Source: Rhodobacteraceae bacterium UBA7436 (lineage in GTDB: Bacteria > Pseudomonadota > Alphaproteobacteria > Rhodobacterales > Rhodobacteraceae). Taken from it: a DNA stretch of 5,434 nucleotides. Within the stretch, counting starts at the first letter, position 1. The number at the start of each line of letters is the position of its first letter. The notes under the pieces are model-generated. The model made no database searches. It saw only the letters and a program-made list of their open reading frames with translations, and was not told the origin of the DNA. This document shows, piece after piece, positions 4,751 to 5,434 of the stretch. A program made the position numbers and the translations under genes. The stretch covers positions 1 through 5,434 of the forward strand of contig DLQI01000120.1 of NCBI GenBank assembly GCA_002478745.1, in the 5' to 3' direction.

Positions 4751-5434
4751 TTAGGCTTCTAAGACGAACATCTGATTTGAAAAGCTAGCCTTCAAAACAG
4801 CTTGTGCAGTGGTGTCTACTGCCAAGGTGTCCCGCGCGAGGCGCAAATGTTTCTCAACTGTAGCGACAGTTAGACCCATCAACATCGCGGTATCTTGCAT
4901 TGTCTTTCCATCGCCCACCCATTCCAAAGCTTCGCGCTGACGTTTAGTCAAACTACGCGCCGCGGTTATGTAGGGCAGGGTTAAGATCTTTAGGTGAGTG
5001 ATATTGTTGATCAAATGGATATCGCGCCCGTGCTCTTCCCAGACGGCATCAATATCGCCTTGGTCAATACCACGTTTAGCCGTCAGGGCAATTGCCCCTT
5101 TGGACCGTGCAGAGACGGATTTGAAGCTGACCGTATAACCTGCAGTTACGCCCATTGCGTAGTTAAATTCTAAAACGCGTCGTTCAGCATCCGTTAATGT
5201 TTTTGAACGCTGCATTTGTGCCAGAATTTCCCAACTGCAAGCGCCTTCATTGTTAAGTGCCCAATTGACCATTGGCGCCTGATTATAGTGGCGCTCACCC
5301 AGGAAGACATCGGTGTATGCTGAGTCATGATTTGTCAAAACGATAAAATCTTCGGGGTCACCCAAAGAGGTACCCGATCGATATCGCGTAAAGCCATAGA
5401 TCAACCGATCAAAGCCGTAGGTATCCATACACGC
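4751..5434 (-). CDS. LuxR-family autoinducer-domain transcriptional regulator, 5'-truncated by window edge
   Basis: This is a quorum-sensing-type regulator with an N-terminal autoinducer-binding domain and a C-terminal LuxR helix-turn-helix that binds DNA. The frame stays open to the right edge. The ATG at 5426-5428 begins MDTYGFDRLIYGFTR, which in this family is preceded by some 20 residues, so the true start is probably outside. Numbering from that Met gives 225 residues: ligand domain about 5-150, HTH about 158-212 with LTKRQREALEW, GKTMQDTAMLMGLT and ATVEKHLRLAR. Aligning by spacing to TraR, W57 becomes Y38, Y61 becomes F42 and D70 becomes A51, while P71 (P52) and W85 (W66) are kept. The pocket is therefore not a standard acyl-homoserine-lactone site. 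No luxI-type synthase is visible, but the upstream side is not in the window. It converges on the hydrolase gene. Confidence 0.95.
   Translation of the reverse strand, partial: ACMDTYGFDRLIYGFTRYRSGTSLGDPEDFIVLTNHDSAYTDVFLGERHYNQAPMVNWALNNEGACSWEILAQMQRSKTLTDAERRVLEFNYAMGVTAGYTVSFKSVSARSKGAIALTAKRGIDQGDIDAVWEEHGRDIHLINNITHLKILTLPYITAARSLTKRQREALEWVGDGKTMQDTAMLMGLTVATVEKHLRLARDTLAVDTTAQAVLKASFSNQMFVLEA

Noticed and set aside
5426..5428. ATG as the true start of the LuxR gene
   Set aside because: The frame continues to the right edge, and this Met would leave the ligand domain short of its usual first helix. No Shine-Dalgarno can be judged from the six bases left.

Overview
The window looks like an ordinary chromosomal segment from an alphaproteobacterium, most likely a marine Rhodobacterales (roseobacter-group) species. 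The basis is the combination of an olsB-olsA ornithine-lipid pair, an alphaproteobacterial S2 protein with an Ala/Glu-rich C-terminal tail, a typical EF-Ts, and a LuxR protein of the type common in roseobacters. The base composition is near 50% G+C by eye. I cannot name the genus from the sequence alone.

Layout from left to right. (1) Positions 1-1484, + strand: the 3' part of olsB, cut by the left edge, overlaps olsA by four bases (ATGA). The two enzymes acylate ornithine in sequence to make the phosphorus-free membrane lipid ornithine lipid. (2) Positions 1485-1666: a control region with a good sigma70-type promoter (TTGCCA-17-TATACG), a GC-rich discriminator and a roughly 110-nt leader. 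The leader can fold into a three-way junction with a possible pseudoknot reaching the ribosome binding site. (3) Positions 1667-3419, + strand: rpsB (ribosomal protein S2) and tsf (elongation factor Ts), a classic translation operon. A hairpin between the two genes may act as a partial attenuator, and a strong intrinsic terminator follows tsf at 3441-3470. (4) Positions 3568-4353, + strand: a metallo-beta-lactamase-fold hydrolase with a Tat-type signal peptide, so probably periplasmic, read from its own upstream region that contains an inverted repeat. (5) Positions 4354-4750: about 400 bases without a convincing gene, starting with a hairpin that may terminate transcription in both directions, followed by a stretch that may be gene remnant. 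(6) Positions 4751-5434, - strand: a LuxR-family autoinducer-type regulator, cut by the right edge and convergent with the hydrolase gene.

Most of the gene content is conserved housekeeping. The two places that most deserve a second look are the structured rpsB leader, a likely autoregulatory RNA for S2, and the LuxR protein. Three of the four ligand-pocket residues that can be placed by ungapped spacing are changed from the acyl-homoserine-lactone consensus, including the nearly invariant aspartate. I see no mobile element, CRISPR array, tRNA or rRNA gene.
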